NCBI GenBank assembly: GCA_041676625.1
Contig: JBAYRN010000010.1
Location: 8,091-72,090 of the forward strand
Source: JAEXNA01 sp041676625
GTDB taxonomy: Bacteria; Vulcanimicrobiota; Xenobia; Xenobiales; JADMJV01
DNA: 64,000 nt
Reading direction: 5' to 3'
Positions within the stretch are counted from its first letter, which is position 1. Every line of letters begins with the position of its first letter. The notes under the pieces were generated by a model that had not been told where the DNA came from, made no database searches, and was given only the letters and a program-made list of their open reading frames with translations. A program made the position numbers and the translations under genes. Shown in pieces: positions 34,494 through 43,668 of this stretch.

Positions 34494-34688
34494 CGGCAGT
34501 GAAGCGTTTGGTATAAATCGAGTAGGGCCAATCTGGCCAGCGGGGTTGGTCAGTTGGCCTCCCCCGTAGGAACTTGGATGTGGTGCATTCGAGACCTAAC
34601 TTTTGGTTTTAGGGCTTCCCCTCCACTCGTCGAGCTTCGCGAAGCATTCAGGGTGATCCTGGGAGATATATGTCCTAAGGATTTGCTC

Positions 34689-35144
34689 CTAAACCAATCC
34701 TTCTAAGACCGGTAGGGACACGCTGCGGTGCCTCTCTAAGTAAGCCTCGAGCCACTCCTGTAGTGCTTTTTCTTCCTGCAATTCTTGAAACTGTGCCAAC
34801 TCGCTCGCAGCCAATCCTGTCCTATCGATCCGGGCCCGGTCGGCCAGGATCATCAAGCCTGCCCGAGTCTGGTTCTGGGTGATCACGATCAGTCTACCGT
34901 GGCGTCGCTGCTCCCGTCGGAAGACGTCGACGTCCTGCTCGGAGATGGTGCCACCGCTGAGGGGCAGGCGACGGTACAACCAGGTGTCGGGAGCTTTATC
35001 CAGCTTTTCTTGCTCCTCTTCAAAGGCGGTGCGGATATCCAGTACCGAGACCTTGCTCTCACCATCGAACTGCTTGGCCAGTTGCTTCCACTCCGAGGGG
35101 GTTCCACAAACCGTAGTATAGTCGGGCTGATCATAAACTTTCAT
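34689..35144 (-). CDS. rhodanese/DUF442-like protein lacking the catalytic Cys
   Basis: 151 residues. VSVLDIRTAFEEEQEKL, LYRRLPLSGGTISEQDVDVF and a phosphate-loop-like LIVITQNQTRAGLM follow the layout of DUF442 or DSP/rhodanese-type phosphatases. The loop normally reads C-x5-R; here Thr-Gln replaces the Cys position, while the Arg-Ala pair stays. Probably a binding pseudo-enzyme. 54 bp from the next operon. Confidence 0.6.
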   Translation of the reverse strand: MKVYDQPDYTTVCGTPSEWKQLAKQFDGESKVSVLDIRTAFEEEQEKLDKAPDTWLYRRLPLSGGTISEQDVDVFRREQRRHGRLIVITQNQTRAGLMILADRARIDRTGLAASELAQFQELQEEKALQEWLEAYLERHRSVSLPVLEGLV

Positions 35145-35198
35145 GGGGATCGGGCTTCGGGTCCGGGTCAGATGGCTCCTCGTCTGCGCTAGGAAGAG

Positions 35199-37268
35199 CT
35201 AGGAATCCGCTCGGTCCCCCGGGCGCAGGTTGGGCAGTCCGATGGCTTCCCGGGCTTCGTTGTTGCGGCGGGAGTCGGTGAGGGTGCTACCATCCAACGA
35301 GTTGATCTGGGATTGGGACAGATCCAGGCGTGGAGCAAACGCTTTCTTGTGAAACAGGGCTACCAGTTCGTCCGGGGGATCGAGAATCTCTGGCTCTTCT
35401 GCTTCCTCGGCGTCGGGGCCCGGAGTCTCCGTCGGCTGAGGTTTTTTGGGCACTTTCTTCACCGCGTCCACCGAAACTTCGGCCATCAAGGCTTGCTGGG
35501 GGGAGAAGAGAGCAGCCGACAGTCGGCCGTCACCGGACCGGATCTTGACCGGGTAGCCTCTCTCATCGGAATGGAATCGGGGACTGTCCAGAATGGCCGA
35601 GGCGATCTCTTTAGAAACGGAATCTCCATCAGACTCGACCCTCACCGGAAGGCTGATATCCAGATGCCGAAACATGGCCGGTGCGGTATCCAGGACCCGA
35701 GTTCCGTACTCCATGGCTTCTTCGAATCGACTCTCTTCAAAGAGGATCCCGGCCAGCCTGGCCTCCGCCCGAGCACGCAGAACGGCTCGGGCTTCACCAA
35801 CTTCGGGAATAGCCTTTTTGAGGATCTCAATGGCTTCGTCTTCATCCCCCCGAGCCCAGGCGACTTCCGCCCTCACGACCTCCAGGGCCGGGCGCTCGGT
35901 CTCCATGCTTTCCGGTGGCTTCTGGTAGATCTCGTGGAGGGCCTCAGAGGTCACACCGGCCCCGTATACCGTGACCAGATCGGGGCGGTGCCAATCGGTC
36001 ATGATGAAGGTACCCGGGGCGTAGTAGGGCCGGAGAGACTTGGCCAGTCGACGGTGGTTGGAGGCCAGTGCTCTCACCTTGATGGTGGCCATGCGGGCGT
36101 CGTTTAGCAGTTTCCTTCGATAGACAACCGCCTTCCACCATTGCCAACCCGATTTCCAACTGAGACTCTCTTGCAGACGAGCCGCTTCGGCCAGAGTGAT
36201 GGAGCGGTATAGCATCCAGATACCGGCCTCCTTTTGATCCCGATGGATGGAGTCTCCACCCTGACGGTCCGGACGGCGGGTGATCATCTCGGCGATCTCA
36301 AGGGCTTTGTCGGTCTCGCCGAGATGCATGAGAAGCTCGGCGGTGATGTGCATGTCCTGCGCCCAGGTCTGTTGGGCCAGAAACGACTTGACCGAGAAGC
36401 GCCACTGGTGGGTCTTTTGCAGGGAACTCACGGCCTCCGGAAAGCGTGCCTGAGAGACGTACAGAAAAGTCAGATCGAACCAGGGGTTGGAGTAGGTGAG
36501 GGGGTTGAAGTAGCGGGTGGCTTCGGAATACAGTCTCTCGGCTTCATCCCATTGGCCGATCCCTGCGGCCGCTTCACCCAGATTGCGAAGGTAGGTGGAG
36601 GTCTGCCCCCAATTGTTCGCTCGCACTTCCTCTATCAACTTCTTAAAGGCCGAGTACGAGGCCTGGGGATTGCCAAACTCCATCTCGAGAGCGCCCAGGG
36701 TATTGAGATAGGTGGTTCGAGTCCCCTCGTCGGGATAGCTGGACACCAGGGCCAGCTTGGCCCGGGCTTCTTGCTCTTTTTCCAGCTTCATAAGAGGCCA
36801 CGCGTAGGACACGGAGATGCTCGGGGCCTCCAGATTGAAGAGCCGCCTGCTCAAGCCCTGGTAGACGTCTAGAGTCTCGACCTGCTCCTGATAGAGGTCC
36901 ATCTCGGCGTTGATCTGCACCATCTCCATGAGGGCTCGCTCGTACCACCCCCAGGGGCTGTCGATAGAAAAATTTTGGCCATGCCGTTGGAGAAAGTATT
37001 CCAAGCTCTTTTTGATGTGGAATTTGGCTTTGGGAAGATCACCCTCGTTGTTGTGCAGGGTGTAGCCCATGATGTAATGACCGGCGTAACTCTTGGGGTT
37101 GTCCTTCAAGATCTTGTGCGCCTCTTCGCGTGCTTTGACCAGTTCATCGGTCTCCACGTGCATCAGGGCGTTCTGCTCGGCGGTGGTGCCCGCGAACCGT
37201 GGGTTCTGGGCGATTGCGGGGGCCGCGAAAAGCAGGATCGCAAGAATTATGAGAAGGACTCTCCTCAT
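35199..37268 (-). CDS. secreted TPR-repeat protein
   Basis: 689 residues with a clear signal peptide (RRVLLIILAILLFAAPAIAQ). Several TPR-like helix pairs follow: AHKILKDNPKSYAGHYIMGY, GQWDEAERLYSEATRYF, GDEDEAIEILKKAI, SRFEEAMEYGTRVLD. The C-terminal part is Pro/Glu-rich. It is the last gene of the DUF58-transglutaminase-MoxR-TPR operon and overlaps the MoxR stop by 4 bp. Probably a periplasmic scaffold. Confidence 0.8.
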   Translation of the reverse strand: MRRVLLIILAILLFAAPAIAQNPRFAGTTAEQNALMHVETDELVKAREEAHKILKDNPKSYAGHYIMGYTLHNNEGDLPKAKFHIKKSLEYFLQRHGQNFSIDSPWGWYERALMEMVQINAEMDLYQEQVETLDVYQGLSRRLFNLEAPSISVSYAWPLMKLEKEQEARAKLALVSSYPDEGTRTTYLNTLGALEMEFGNPQASYSAFKKLIEEVRANNWGQTSTYLRNLGEAAAGIGQWDEAERLYSEATRYFNPLTYSNPWFDLTFLYVSQARFPEAVSSLQKTHQWRFSVKSFLAQQTWAQDMHITAELLMHLGETDKALEIAEMITRRPDRQGGDSIHRDQKEAGIWMLYRSITLAEAARLQESLSWKSGWQWWKAVVYRRKLLNDARMATIKVRALASNHRRLAKSLRPYYAPGTFIMTDWHRPDLVTVYGAGVTSEALHEIYQKPPESMETERPALEVVRAEVAWARGDEDEAIEILKKAIPEVGEARAVLRARAEARLAGILFEESRFEEAMEYGTRVLDTAPAMFRHLDISLPVRVESDGDSVSKEIASAILDSPRFHSDERGYPVKIRSGDGRLSAALFSPQQALMAEVSVDAVKKVPKKPQPTETPGPDAEEAEEPEILDPPDELVALFHKKAFAPRLDLSQSQINSLDGSTLTDSRRNNEAREAIGLPNLRPGDRADS

Positions 37269-38281
37269 CGATTAAGGCTGCTCCTGTTCAGGGTTTCCAG
37301 AGGTTCACGCAGGCACTCCTTGATCACCGCGTCGGCGTTGTCGATGCCCGGGGCTAACTCCACTCGGTGTCGAAAGATGTGAGGGGCCAGCCATTCGATG
37401 TCCTCGGCGATCACGTAGTCGCGCCCATTCATAAGAGCGGCCGCCTGGAGAGCGGGCAGGGCTAGGACCAGGGAGCGGGTGGATACTCCCTGAGCCACCT
37501 TGGGGGAAGAGCGAATGGAACCGGCGATGTCCACCAGGCAGGTGTGGACCGCCGGGGCCAGGTGCACCTGCTGATCGATGGCGTAGCGGGCTCCCAGGAC
37601 TTCGTCGCGACTGACCGGGGCAAACTGGTGGGGCGGGGGACTCCGGCGGTCCTTGTAAGAGGTGAGCACCTCCAACTCCGAATGGCGATCGATATGGACC
37701 ATCACGATCTTAAACAAAAATCGGTCCAATTGCGCCACCGGAAGCGGGTAAGTGCCCACTTGATCCCGGGGGTTCTGGGTGGCGATCACAAAGAACAGAT
37801 CATCCAGCGGATAGGTCACGTTATCTGCGGTCACTTGCTTTTCTGCCATGGATTCCAGCATGGCCGCCTGCACCTTGGGGGAGGTCCGGTTGATCTCGTC
37901 GGCCAGCACCACGTAGGCAAAAAGCGGGCCGGGTTGAAAGTGAAAAGAGGCCGATTTCGGCTCAAATACCGAGACGCCGGTGATGTCCGAGGGGAGCAGG
38001 TCCGGGGTGAACTGGATCCGTCTAAAAGAGTGTAAGTCGGTCTCGCCCTGGGACGGCGTGATCGATTCGCCGAGGGCCTTGGCTAGCGTCGTTTTGCCGG
38101 AACCAGGAAAGTCTTCCAGCAGTACGTGGCCGTCGGCCATCAGTGCCACCAGCAGCAGATCGGTGACGTCGTCCCGGCCTCGAACGGCGTGGGTCAGGCG
38201 ACCTTTGAGGCGGCCCAGAATATCTCTAGCGGCGTGCAGGTCGGTGGCAGACGGGAGTTGTCGTGGTGCGGTTTCTAGCAT
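37265..38281 (-). CDS. MoxR-family AAA+ ATPase
   Basis: 338 residues. Walker A FPGSGKTTLAKAL, Walker B VVLADEINRTSPKVQAAMLESMAE and FFVIATQNPRDQVGTYPLPVAQLDRF are hallmark MoxR blocks. MoxR proteins remodel partner proteins, usually with a DUF58 and a transglutaminase partner, as here. Third gene of the operon. Confidence 0.95.
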   Translation of the reverse strand: MLETAPRQLPSATDLHAARDILGRLKGRLTHAVRGRDDVTDLLLVALMADGHVLLEDFPGSGKTTLAKALGESITPSQGETDLHSFRRIQFTPDLLPSDITGVSVFEPKSASFHFQPGPLFAYVVLADEINRTSPKVQAAMLESMAEKQVTADNVTYPLDDLFFVIATQNPRDQVGTYPLPVAQLDRFLFKIVMVHIDRHSELEVLTSYKDRRSPPPHQFAPVSRDEVLGARYAIDQQVHLAPAVHTCLVDIAGSIRSSPKVAQGVSTRSLVLALPALQAAALMNGRDYVIAEDIEWLAPHIFRHRVELAPGIDNADAVIKECLREPLETLNRSSLNR

Positions 38282-38299
38282 ATCAGGGTGGTTCGTTCC

Positions 38300-40513
38300 T
38301 TACCTTGTAAATATCCAACTGAGAGGATTGAGAGCGCCCAGGATACGACGCCACAGCGGCGACGCTCCGGAGAGTTCCCGATTGAAATTTTGGTAGTCGC
38401 TAGCAAGTTTGGCCAGATCAGGCTTAACCTGGCCAGGCTTACCAAAAACTAGAGAAAGGTGAGCTTGGGTGAGAGCAGAGAGACTCGGTAGTGCTCCGGA
38501 CTGCTGCTCGGCAAAGGAGAGGCGACCCTGGCCGCGACCCCGCCGGAACCCGGCGTCGTGCGCTTTGTCCAGGGCCGATAGATAATAGGCATGGACCTTG
38601 GCTTCGTCTTTTTCAAAGAGTGGCCGGAAGCGGCGCTCCAGCTTGAATCCGTAGGCCAAAAATAGGAGCCCACCCAGCAGGAAGGGGGTAAATGCCCAGA
38701 GGGCCGCCAGCAGCTTGTTGAGGAGGTCCCGGAGGTTCACCTCCTTGATGGTCTCATACTCTTCTCCCTCTTCCCGTGCCATCTCCGCCAGCATAGACTG
38801 CAGGTCGTAGTCCGGAGGCGGAATGGGGGGATCCAGATAGGTCTGAGGGGCGACGTCCATGGGAAACCAGCCCAGACCCTCGATCCAGACTTCCGGCCAG
38901 GCGTGGGCTCTGCTGCTCAAGATCATCAGGGCCGAGCCTCTTCGATCCCGGCCTTCCACCGCGTACCCGGCCCCCACCCGGGCCGGGATCCCGGCTGCTC
39001 TGAGGAGATAGACCGAGGCGTGAGAAAAGTGAACGCAGTAACCGGTCATGTCGCCAAAAAGAAAGTCCGCGGTGGGATCCTCGGAGCCCGCGACCGGCCT
39101 GCTTCGGGTGGTGTATTTGCCCTTTTCACCCAGGTAGAGGTTGATCGCCAGTACTCGTGCCACCGGTAGATCGCGATACTGCTCAGGGATACCCTCCAGG
39201 ATCTGTTCGACCAGCTCCTGGTAGCGAGGATCCTGGGGATACTGCAGATAATGCTGCCTGATTTCCGAAGACCAGGCGGGATCCACCAGCGGGCTCCCCA
39301 AAATGTTCTCGTATTCACCGGTGAAAACGTGGGATTCCACTTCGTAGGCGCGTTCGAATTTGTCGGGGTTGGGGTTGGACACGGGGACCATCTGAAGCGG
39401 CTTTACCAGACCGAAGGGTTCGGTGTGAGAGCTGATGAGAGCGACCCGGGTGGCCAGTCTCATGGTCGGTACGATCGGTACATCGGTCGGTGCCGCCTTG
39501 CTGGTGGAGGCGGTGGCGAATCGGCGGAAGAGATCTTCATCGGCTTTTCCGGTGGTGTCCTTGACTAAGCGAAAGCCGTTGAACTGGCTGAACGCCGTCT
39601 GGCGGAAGTAGTAGTAGCCGTCCGGTGAATCGTAATCGTCTCGGAAGATGACCACCGCTACCGGCTTGGGCTCGTCGGGTTCGGAGGACTCGAAAGGAAA
39701 CGGGTTGTCGTTGGAGCTGGCTCCGCTCTCTCCGGCCAGGCTATCATCCTGGGAGGAGGAGCCGCCCTGAGGCTCAAGTTTTTCCCCTTCTTGCGGTTCC
39801 CCCGTGAGCCCGCTGGCTGGAGGGGGTTCGGCCATATACTCCCGCACTTTCTCTTCAGGAAGCTTGGCGTAGAGAATGATGGCCAGGATGATCAAAAGGA
39901 CGATGTCTACCACCGAGGAGCGCTGGGTCGCCCGCCCCACTGTGAGTAGGATCAGGCAGATCGCTACCACCAGCCCGATCCATTGAAAAACCGGGACCGG
40001 ATCGATGCCCCGGGACCACAGCGGGTCGATCAGAAAGTAGGGCCGGTTGATGAACCCATCTCGGTGGGCGGCAAAGGGCGAAGCCAGAAAAAGAGCGACC
40101 GTGATCACTTCTATCGAGATAAAGACGTGATAGCGGTTGGAGAGAAATTGTAGAAGCCCCACGAAAAGTATAGAAAAGGCGCCCCACCACAGGAGATCGG
40201 TGGTGAAGACCAGGACGTGAGCGCTGGGAAAGAAGCCCGCCACCAAAGGGCTCCGGTTGGGAAAGTCGGCCAGGCTCAGGATGATCGGCCCAAATAGGAG
40301 TACGGCCAGCACCACGCTAGGAGTGCGAAGATTGGTATAAGAGAGTCGTCTACCCAGAAAAAAAGCCAAGAAGGCGCCGAGCGTGGCGGCTCCGGTGGCC
40401 GCTGGAGTCGACATGTTGTAGGCCAGGACCATCCAGGCGAAAGCCCACATGCACGCTGAGCCGACGTCCAAGAACCTCAGCCGTTGCATGGCTTTCTTTT
40501 CGAGCGCACTCAT
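38300..40513 (-). CDS. transglutaminase-like membrane protein (TgpA-like)
   Basis: 737 residues from ATG 40513, overlapping the DUF58 stop by 4 bp; the longer frame adds unlikely residues. Six or seven N-terminal helices, a Ser/Glu/Pro-rich segment, then a transglutaminase core: Cys in GYCVHFSHASVYLLRAAGIP, His in SSRAHAWPEVWIEGLGWF, Asp in PMDVAP, and one more helix near residue 630. The layout is that of TgpA-type periplasmic transglutaminases. Confidence 0.9.
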   Translation of the reverse strand: MSALEKKAMQRLRFLDVGSACMWAFAWMVLAYNMSTPAATGAATLGAFLAFFLGRRLSYTNLRTPSVVLAVLLFGPIILSLADFPNRSPLVAGFFPSAHVLVFTTDLLWWGAFSILFVGLLQFLSNRYHVFISIEVITVALFLASPFAAHRDGFINRPYFLIDPLWSRGIDPVPVFQWIGLVVAICLILLTVGRATQRSSVVDIVLLIILAIILYAKLPEEKVREYMAEPPPASGLTGEPQEGEKLEPQGGSSSQDDSLAGESGASSNDNPFPFESSEPDEPKPVAVVIFRDDYDSPDGYYYFRQTAFSQFNGFRLVKDTTGKADEDLFRRFATASTSKAAPTDVPIVPTMRLATRVALISSHTEPFGLVKPLQMVPVSNPNPDKFERAYEVESHVFTGEYENILGSPLVDPAWSSEIRQHYLQYPQDPRYQELVEQILEGIPEQYRDLPVARVLAINLYLGEKGKYTTRSRPVAGSEDPTADFLFGDMTGYCVHFSHASVYLLRAAGIPARVGAGYAVEGRDRRGSALMILSSRAHAWPEVWIEGLGWFPMDVAPQTYLDPPIPPPDYDLQSMLAEMAREEGEEYETIKEVNLRDLLNKLLAALWAFTPFLLGGLLFLAYGFKLERRFRPLFEKDEAKVHAYYLSALDKAHDAGFRRGRGQGRLSFAEQQSGALPSLSALTQAHLSLVFGKPGQVKPDLAKLASDYQNFNRELSGASPLWRRILGALNPLSWIFTR

Positions 40514-41823
40514 GTTGGTACTGCCCCCTGGGCGCCCACCCTCAAAGGTATCAGGCGCGACGTTTCCGGCTCGTAGGTGAGCCAATCCGTGACCGTTGAT
40601 GAATTTAATCGCGACAACAATTCACTGGGATCTGTCTTTCTCACTTCTTCATAGAAAACCCACCGATGCCATTTGGGTTCTTGTTCCAACTGAGAGACCG
40701 ATCCAACGGTCAGCAGAGTGATGGAGAGGGGGGAGCGACTGATGGAGGCCGCGACCTTCTCTACCCACTCTCCCTCGATCGGGGGGACTAGGACCAGACA
40801 GGAGCCGAAACCTTCGTTGTGGGCGTGGTTTAGAAAGGTGCTCAATCCCAGGCCGGTGACCACACCAGGGTTTCCGGAGCGGGCTATGAGTCGCAACGCC
40901 TGCTCGCGGTGCTCTACGCTCTTGTCCGATCCATCGGCCCCGAAGCGCCAACCCTGGCCCAGCAGATTCCCATCCACGATGGTTCGAGCCAGGCTAGCCA
41001 GGACTTCGTCGCCCTCACCTGCTACCAGGTAGGCGCAGATCCGGGGAGCCGTGGTGATGGCGTTCTCCGGCATTCGGACCATCAGCTTTCCGGTTCGAGC
41101 GTAGACCTTCCAGAGCAGCAGTCTGGGTGGATCTCCAGGGGTATACTGGCGCATGTCGACCCGATCACCCTTGGGCTCACCCCGGGGATCGGGGATGTCG
41201 TCGCCGGTAAAGCGCGCTCTCAGCACACTCTGCGCTTTGAGCGGCAGCGGTTTGGGAGTGACCACCAGCGAGACAGGTTCCTCTTGCTCCCAGTCGATGC
41301 GGGAGAAACCCAGCACATCTTTGACGATGATCCTGCGCACCAGCCTGAAGTTTTCTTCGAGCAGACATCGCTTGCTGCTGACCAGCCATTCCTGCCGGCG
41401 TTTGTCGGGGTTGCGTTTCCATTGGCAATCGAAATCGGGGGGATTGAGGATGTGCGTGGAAGCCTCGACCAGGGGGGGTAGAAATCGGGGTAGCGTACGG
41501 GCGCTGGGGATCTCTATATCGGTCATCATTTCCAGGCGATATCCCTGGGCCAGATGCTCCCGACTCTGCTTGTGGAAAGAGTAGGCCAGAAACAGGCTGG
41601 TCAATAAGACGATGAGAGCGTCCAGAGCGGCTGCGCCTAAGAGTGCGGCCCCGGTGATGAAGATCACGTGATCGTTTTGCTTGCTACCCAGGTAGTAGGT
41701 ACCGAGACCTATGGTGGTGACCAGGATCAACCCCGGAATGCTCACCGGCACAAAACCCCACAAGCGGCGCAACAAGCGGAAGAGTTTCTTGAGCGGCCCG
41801 GGCATATGAAAGCGCGATTTCAC
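40510..41823 (-). CDS. DUF58 domain membrane protein
   Basis: 437 residues with two helices near 28-75. The DUF58 motif is GDRVDMRQYTPGDPPRLLLWKVYARTGKLMVR; the following C-terminal region has a vWA-like layout. First gene of the operon with transglutaminase, MoxR and TPR genes, an association known in many bacteria. Exact role unknown. Confidence 0.88.
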   Translation of the reverse strand: MKSRFHMPGPLKKLFRLLRRLWGFVPVSIPGLILVTTIGLGTYYLGSKQNDHVIFITGAALLGAAALDALIVLLTSLFLAYSFHKQSREHLAQGYRLEMMTDIEIPSARTLPRFLPPLVEASTHILNPPDFDCQWKRNPDKRRQEWLVSSKRCLLEENFRLVRRIIVKDVLGFSRIDWEQEEPVSLVVTPKPLPLKAQSVLRARFTGDDIPDPRGEPKGDRVDMRQYTPGDPPRLLLWKVYARTGKLMVRMPENAITTAPRICAYLVAGEGDEVLASLARTIVDGNLLGQGWRFGADGSDKSVEHREQALRLIARSGNPGVVTGLGLSTFLNHAHNEGFGSCLVLVPPIEGEWVEKVAASISRSPLSITLLTVGSVSQLEQEPKWHRWVFYEEVRKTDPSELLSRLNSSTVTDWLTYEPETSRLIPLRVGAQGAVPT

Positions 41824-41911
41824 GCTTTTTTGTTCGCTCTTTACGGCCGATTACCCCTTTCAACAGTTCTCTTCCATACGCTCGGCAGAATGCCAGAGTG
41901 CCGCGATCTCA

Positions 41912-42047
41912 AGCAAGGTTGCTTGCTTGCTGGCCGGATCGATCCTAAGCGCCGAATCCGAGGCGGGTCCTGTGATAGAGTTCGATCTGTTCGGTGGAAG
42001 GCTCCAGGTTGTACTCCCGGTCGAGAAAAATCCGGGCCGTCTCATAA
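41912..42047 (+). repeat. direct repeat copy A
   Basis: Matches 45540-45670 in the same orientation with few differences and one extra GCTT. It flanks, with copy B, a 3.5-kb segment. Confidence 0.85.
41945..42047 (-). pseudogene. 3'-end fragment of a response regulator-BTAD gene
   Basis: On the minus strand this reads TARIFLDREYNLEPSTEQIELYH and RTRLGFGA then stop, matching the last residues of the regulator encoded at 45569-47911 (STELIELYH, RARLGFGA). Nothing more of the gene is upstream of it: similarity stops at 42047. A remnant of duplication or rearrangement. Confidence 0.8.
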
Positions 42048-42118
42048 TTGTGAGAGCATGGTCGTGAAACGTGAAACGCTCGATCATGAGAATATAATGA
42101 CACTATGCAATACACCAA

Positions 42119-42421
42119 GTGTTTTTAGAGGAGCTATGGATTTTGCCCGAAGCCTATAGAATGCAGAATCTTCCCGCTCAGACTCGTTACTTTTGGAAAA
42201 CAACACTCTTGAAGGTTCGGGAAAACTCAATCAAACTCCATGCTTGTCTTGTTGAATCAACTCTGGAGAATATTGATGAAGTCATTTACTTGAGTCTTCC
42301 AAAAGGGTTTTCTTTTCAACGAGAGTTTATCGAGAGTGAGAAACGAGTTCTTTTTGAAGCAGCTGAGGTTGTTTTTCAGAGAAAACTCCGAGAGCTTAGA
42401 ATCTCCGAGTCCCGAGAGTAG
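42119..42421 (+). CDS. small protein in low-GC segment, possibly DnaX C-terminal-like
   Basis: 100 residues from GTG (ATG 42161 is an alternative start). The DNA is near 42% GC, well below the neighbours. The pattern FWKTTLLKVRENSIKLHACL, EVIYLSLPKGFSFQREFIES, LFEAAEVVFQRKLREL resembles the C-terminal domain of DNA polymerase III tau subunits in layout; this is a weak, by-eye match. It lies between a regulator remnant and an HNH remnant, so it may itself be a fragment. Confidence 0.4.
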   Translation: MFLEELWILPEAYRMQNLPAQTRYFWKTTLLKVRENSIKLHACLVESTLENIDEVIYLSLPKGFSFQREFIESEKRVLFEAAEVVFQRKLRELRISESRE

Positions 42422-42497
42422 CTGAGAGGGTCTAAGCCGAGAGGGAGCCGACCGTGCCGGTCCTCAAGCATTCCAATTTTCATGCACGCGCAAAAGG

Positions 42498-42561
42498 GCG
42501 AGAGACTGGATCCTCGGGCCTGCAGCCGACCAGCGAACTGCGCTGCAAACTTTCCGAGGAA
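42498..42561 (+). repeat. composite scar of HNH-unit pieces
   Basis: 42498-42524 matches the reverse complement of the GGATCC-centred motif from the HNH upstream region (10560-10590), and is joined directly to 42522-42561, which matches 39 of 40 bases of HNH coding sequence at 11238-11277 on the plus strand. Two pieces that are far apart and opposite in the intact unit are adjacent here. Confidence 0.7.
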
Positions 42562-42596
42562 ACTTTATTCCAGGTCAAAAGAGAAGGAACTAGAGC

Positions 42597-42866
42597 ATGT
42601 TTTTTTGTCCTGAGTGTGAATACGCAAAGTTGATCCCCGCAGACAGCGAAACAAGTTGGGGTAGCGACTTTTTTCTCTGCCCTACTTGCGAGAAAACCTG
42701 GGTTGGGAATTACGATCAGGGCACAGTTGTAGAGTACGTGGGTCAGGATGTTGACGTTGATACCATAATCTATAGCAGCGGGCCACGCCGCAACAAATTG
42801 GGCCTACGGTTCCAAATCCAGACTGAGGAAGATGTAGATTCTGAAGATTTCAAACGGGAGAATTAA
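42597..42866 (+). CDS. small zinc-ribbon protein
   Basis: 89 residues. Two CxxC pairs, FFCPECEY at 3-7 and FFLCPTCEKTW at 26-36, form a zinc ribbon; the C-terminal half is acidic. Lower GC than surroundings. Its end lies next to the truncated HNH copy. Function unknown. Confidence 0.55.
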   Translation: MFFCPECEYAKLIPADSETSWGSDFFLCPTCEKTWVGNYDQGTVVEYVGQDVDVDTIIYSSGPRRNKLGLRFQIQTEEDVDSEDFKREN

Positions 42867-42891
42867 TCCTGGCCGATCACGGGCTCCTGGC

Positions 42892-43265
42892 TTCAGCCAG
42901 TAGTCTTCGGTCTCAAGGAAGGCCTTGCCAACGATCTCCCGCAACATGCTCCACTCGATCAGACCGTTTTCGGCAGCCCGTGTTAGTTTGGGTAGAGACA
43001 GAAGCCTCTGGGCTACTCGGCGGCACTCCCGCGCCGCCCTCTTGTTCATTCCCAATTTGGCGGTGGCGTAGTGGATCTCCGAAGAGCAGCCGAACTTTTT
43101 GAACCCTTTCGACTCCCGCAAGGCTAGAAGGCAGCGTCCAAGGATCAGGCGATAAGTGGTCAGAGTGGCGGTGGCTCTGCGGGCAAACTCATGAACCTGC
43201 GACACCCCCAGAGTGAGCAGCATGTCCAGGCGGAAATAAGCGGGGTTAGTGATGTGAGATTTCAT
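42892..43265 (-). pseudogene. truncated HNH/DUF222-type gene, second copy
   Basis: The minus frame starts at 43265 with MKSHITNPAYFRLDMLL and follows copy 1 almost exactly until EDYWLK near 42892, then runs into unrelated sequence antisense to the zinc-ribbon gene and stops at 42804. The whole C-terminal half including the HNH nuclease is missing. Confidence 0.8.
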
Positions 43266-43497
43266 ACCCCATTTTAACCCGGCCGGGTCGTTTTAGTTAA
43301 GAAATAGACAGTGAATAAACCGCATAGCCAAGCCGTTTAGACGGTTTTTTTAGGGGTGATCTAAGGGGGCTAAAATGAGGCTGATGACAGAAATTTCAAA
43401 AAGATTGAACGGGTGCCACAGAGGGGCTTTGAGCGGCTCCTGAAGAGGTGTTTGAAGGCGAGAGCCTGGATCCTCGGATCTGCTGGCCTGGGGAGAA
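42892..43497 (-). repeat. about 600-bp repeat unit, copy 2 (inverted)
   Basis: Inverted copy of 10549-11149, covering about 230 bp upstream of the HNH start and the first 125 codons. It fills most of the gene-free stretch 43266-43668, where I see no other gene. Confidence 0.85.
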
Positions 43498-43668
43498 AAA
43501 TATCTACGCCGTCCTTCGACCAGTTGAACACCGGAAGGCTGGTGGACATTTGCGTGTCGTGGGTACTACCTTGGGGCTCATAACATCTGCTTCGCAATAG
43601 CAAAGGAACTCAAGCCCGCAAGAGTGCATACCGCACCAAGTCCAACACTTGTTATAGGGGGAACGTCC

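Noticed and set aside
41860..42087. 75-aa minus-strand ORF
   Set aside because: Out of frame with the recognisable regulator remnant; no own features.
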